Below are positions 60,590-64,000 of a stretch of 64,000 nt of DNA, piece by piece. The DNA is taken from positions 10,210,036 through 10,274,035 of the forward strand of contig NC_030854.1 in the NCBI RefSeq assembly GCF_000208745.1, read 5' to 3'. The translations under genes were made by a program, and so were the position numbers. Under the pieces are notes generated by a model, which was not told the DNA's origin, made no database searches, and saw nothing but the letters and a program-made list of their open reading frames with translations. Position 1 is the stretch's first letter. Every line of letters starts with the position of its first letter. This DNA comes from Theobroma cacao. Lineage: Eukaryota > Streptophyta > Magnoliopsida > Malvales > Malvaceae.

Positions 60590-62815
60590 TGTTTGTTTGA
60601 AGGAGAACGCCTTCTTTTGCCTCTCTCATAACATGTCTGATTTCCCAGCTTGGTAATGCTTTTTTCATTCTTTCAATTTGCAACACCCACTTTCTCATTC
60701 TCTAAGGTATCATGTTTGCATCTTTGATCTATATCATACCATTGCCTAAGTCTTTTATCAATAATGAGCCTTTGATCCTCTTTCTATTATGATGTTGAAA
60801 AAATTAAGAACACTTCCCTCATTGCTAAGACTTTTGCAAGGTTTGAATCTGTAGTGCCAATTGATTTCAAGAATAATACTTTAATTTCCCCATTGGAATC
60901 ATGTAAAATACCTCAGATTCCATCTGGACTCGGGCATCTTCTCGTTGCCTTATTGACATTAAACTTCATATATCCTCTTTATGGTTTCTCCTAACTTAAA
61001 CCTTTTCTCCCTTGTCCATTTTTCAATGTTGTCCTTGCATTGGGGGTTGTTTGTACACATTGAACATTGACTGGTATTTAGTTGTCCACTTAGCGTTTGT
61101 TTAAGCAGCCATTCTAATCCTAGCCAACTCCAAACATTTTTCAACTTCCCATTCTTTTCCTTTTAAAATAATCTCATTCATGTCTTTTCATATCGACCAA
61201 ACACCATAAAATAATCCCATTTTCCATGTTTTGGAGTCCAATTCCTCCAATTGGCAACCATTCCATACTTCAAACAACCTTCTAACATTGTATGTGACAA
61301 CCCAATCGTACCCCCAATTTTTACACCAACCTATCTAACTTTTCCATAACTCTTTACATGTTGCAAATAAATGACCACATGATTCAACTTCCCTATTACA
61401 CAGCACACACAACAAGTTATTGTTAACATTAACTCCTCTCTTAACAAGCTCCTCCTTGACCCCAATTTTTCCTTGTAGTATTTTCCATACAAGCATTTTG
61501 ACTTTAAAAGGTGCCAAGTTCACCCAAACATGTTGCCATATCCGATCAGTATTTTCAGCAGTAACAAAAGCATATTTATAGAAAAATTTAGTAGAATACT
61601 TTCTATTTGCTTCTTTTTTCCATATTAATTCATCTTGAAGTTCTTTGCTCAATTGGAACTCTCAAAGTGCCTTTTGAAACTACTCCCACTATGCAGTCTT
61701 TTAGTCAAAGAGCTATCTCCTTAAACCAATTCCCAAATCCATTTTCCATGCTCCTATTCTCCAAATTCAACAATCTTCCTATTTTTATTCTCAGCCAATT
61801 CGAACATTCTTGGAAAAGATTGTACCATTGAGATCCCATCCATCCACTTTATCTTTCCAAAACTACAAATTTTCTCCATTGTCAATTGTCAAACCCATAT
61901 TAGCTTGGACTTGCATGAAAAATTTATTAGTCAAGGAAAGAGGGTTGCCATTTTTTCCACAAAGTAAACACCTTTCTATTTACACTCGTGTTTGTCAAAA
62001 GAATAATAGAATCACTTTCAATTTTTTCCACTAAGACCTTATTTCACAAAGCTGTCATTCTCCTCCCCATATCTCCAAATCCACTTAGTGAGCAACGCTT
62101 AATTTTTCACTTCCAAGTCTGTCATCCCAATACCCCCACACTTCTTATAATTATGGACTTTTCTCCATCCAATATAATGAATCTTTTTTTTTCCTTTGTA
62201 CCTCCCCACAAAAACCTCATTTGCTTTTTCTTTAGTTCATTTATCACTTTACCGAAATTTGAAACAAGAACATGTAAAAGGTTGATAAGCTAGCCAAAAC
62301 TGACCTTAATAAAGTTGCTCTCCCTCCCGAAGATAGTGTTTTGGTTTTCCACCCTGCAAACTTGGCCTCAATCGTATCCAGCATTAATCTCCAAAAAAAG
62401 GTTAAATTATGATTGATGCCAAGTGGCAGCCCCAAGTAAATGGTTGGCAGTGAACCCACCTGATAAAATATACTTCTTGCCCATCTTACAACCATTTCTT
62501 GCTCCATTTCTAATCCTACCAAGTGATTTTTATGAAAGTTTACTTTAAATCTTGACACTCCCTAATAACTTTTAAGTATTCTATTAAGCACCAAAACATT
62601 TTCCAAGCTTGGGTTACAAAAAAGAATTGTGTCATCTGCATAGTGCAAGTGTGAGATTGAAAAGCCATTATTCCCAACCTTCACTTCTCTACATAACTCT
62701 AGCTCCTCAGCTTTCCTTAACATACAGCTCATTGCCTCAGCAACAATGTTGAAAAGAAATGGTGAAAGCAGGCAACCCTGTCACAGTCCCTTTTCTATCT
62801 CAAATTACTATGTTA
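60590..62815 (-). mobile_element. LINE retrotransposon, 5'-truncated and decayed
   Basis: On the minus strand the order is RT, zinc-knuckle-like domain, RNase H. RT: QGCLLSPFLFNIVAEAMSC (near 62770), HYADDTILFC with the YADD catalytic box (near 62640), then PTIYLGLPLG and WKTKTLSSGGRATLLRSVL (62558-62244). zf-RVT: PFKVKMLVWKILQGKI and CVLCNREVESCGHLFATC (61652-61335). RNase H tail: SWEIRHVMREAKE near 60640. Stops and frameshifts separate the blocks. Endonuclease and the first part of RT are missing upstream of about 62815, typical 5' truncation. Confidence 0.88.
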
Positions 62816-63134
62816 GTGACCTATTGACCAACATAGAAATTCTTGTTGTTGTCGTTGTTAGTATAAGCCTTACAAGCCAATCTGTGGCTGTATGGGAGTT
62901 ACAATTTTGAGATATTCATGTATGACATATTGTTATTCATAATAACATTGATGCAGTTTTTTATCTATAAGTTTGTGATTTAATTACTTTTTATACTTAT
63001 GTAGATAAAGCCCATGGAACTATATATGCCTTGCAAACGAATTGTATTGGAATATAGTTATGAGATCCTTATACATCAAAGCATTATTTTTAAAAGTTCC
63101 TAATCATTGTATTATTGAGATAGGACATCAATAA
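62816..63134. other. Spacer between LINE and the last LTR
   Basis: No gene or recognisable repeat. Ordinary AT-rich DNA. Confidence 0.4.
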
Positions 63135-64000
63135 TGTAAAGCCCGACCTTATAAAATACTTGTCATGACATACATATGATAGATAGCATGTTTACATACT
63201 AGGAGAACCCCAAAAAATCGACAAAAGTCGGTTTGTACCTAGAGGTACAATAAAGTTGATCTAAGCATCGAACTACGTCAAATAGGGATTTTAAGGTGAA
63301 ATTCAAAATTTTACAGTCAAGGAATGACTTAAAATGGTGATTCGGAATTCGAGGATCAATTTGGAGTCAAACCGAAATTTTCACTATCAAAGGTAAAATG
63401 GTCATTTGTCACCTAGGGACAAAATGAGAATTTTTAGAAAAGATTTTTTGGCCCCATTTGACTTATTGGAGTATTATTTGAGGTTTAGAAGTGAAAAATT
63501 TTAATTTCGGTATAATTTGGAGTATAAGGGTAAAATGGTAATTTTTCCACATCGGGGGCAAAACGGTAAATTTTCACCCTCGACACTTGTCAAGACCAAG
63601 GGATTTTATTCATCATGGAAATGGATAAACATGAGAAATGTGTGGTGGAGAATTAAATAATTAAAAGTCAAATATTTAAAATTTGAACCAATAAGGAAAT
63701 GTCATGTGTCATGCTTTTATTATTTTATCGTTTCTTTATAAAAAGGCATAAAAATCAGCTCATTTCTCCCATAGTGGTCAGCCAAACCAGAAGAGAAGAG
63801 AAACCAAGGAAGAACAAACCCTAGGTTGGAAAATCAAAGAGAAAGTGTTGGAATACAAAGATTTGATCAAGCAAAGGTAAAATTTCTTTAATTTTGCTAG
63901 TGATTTACCTTACCCATGCATTTTTCCTTAATTTCCATGGTTGAATTACATGTTTTCATGATGAATTTATGGCTGGTCAAAATGGGTATGGAGAGAGAAT
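63135..64000 (+). mobile_element. 5' part of another Gypsy-type LTR, running out of the window
   Basis: It starts TGTAAAGCCCGACC and then follows the LTR family of 25048 and 55520 (CGAGGATCAATTTGGAGTCA near 63350, and GGCCCCATTTGACTTATTGG near 63450). It retains the GGGGCAAAACGGTAAATTTT motif, a TATA box (TTATAAAAAGGC near 63737) and the GGTCAGCCAAACCAG stretch of the long form. It is more diverged than the other copies. Confidence 0.8.

Overview
The window is nuclear DNA of a flowering plant, most likely a eudicot. The evidence is intron-rich housekeeping genes with GT-AG introns, very AT-rich spacers, mitochondrially targeted PPR, HscB and L22 proteins, a Fra a 1-associated-type protein, and plant Copia, Gypsy, LINE, SINE and hAT elements. 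The genus cannot be fixed from the sequence alone; a rosid is a guess. Two runs of N (808 and 318 bases) are assembly gaps.

From 1 to 9.2 kb lie three compact genes: the 3' end of a ubiquitin-specific protease (UBP8-type, +), a dihydroneopterin aldolase of folate synthesis (+), and a mitochondrial-type ribosomal protein L22 (-), which converges on the aldolase. From 9.2 to 17.3 kb there is an accessory stretch: an inverted minisatellite, a small tRNA-like SINE with a 17-bp target duplication, and a decayed Copia element with both LTRs and a 5-bp duplication. A nuclear protein with two MYB/SANT-like domains follows (18.0-19.65 kb, -).

From 21.5 to 34 kb is a repeat-dominated region: hAT transposon remnants, an internally deleted Gypsy-type element whose LTRs have lost about 2 kb, foldback MITE-like copies, and long AT-rich DNA with local duplications. 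From 34.4 to 51 kb is the second gene block: a START-like lipid-binding protein (+), the Fe-S co-chaperone HscB (+), a 1050-residue P-class PPR protein (-), and a Fra a 1-associated-type protein (+). From 51.3 to 59.1 kb a Copia element on the minus strand is split by a 2.8-kb solo Gypsy LTR, which has a perfect 5-bp target duplication. The window ends with a 5'-truncated LINE (-) and the start of another Gypsy LTR.

HscB, L22 and the PPR protein all point to mitochondrial function, but the genes do not form an operon-like unit. I found no CRISPR, no tRNA or rRNA gene, and no convincing novel biological system. The less routine observations concern repeats and gene architecture: the long-versus-short LTR forms with short repeats at the deletion junctions, the foldback MITE family, the inverted minisatellite, the exon-pair duplication in the MYB/SANT gene, the two-module PPR protein and a possible 57-nt cassette exon in L22.
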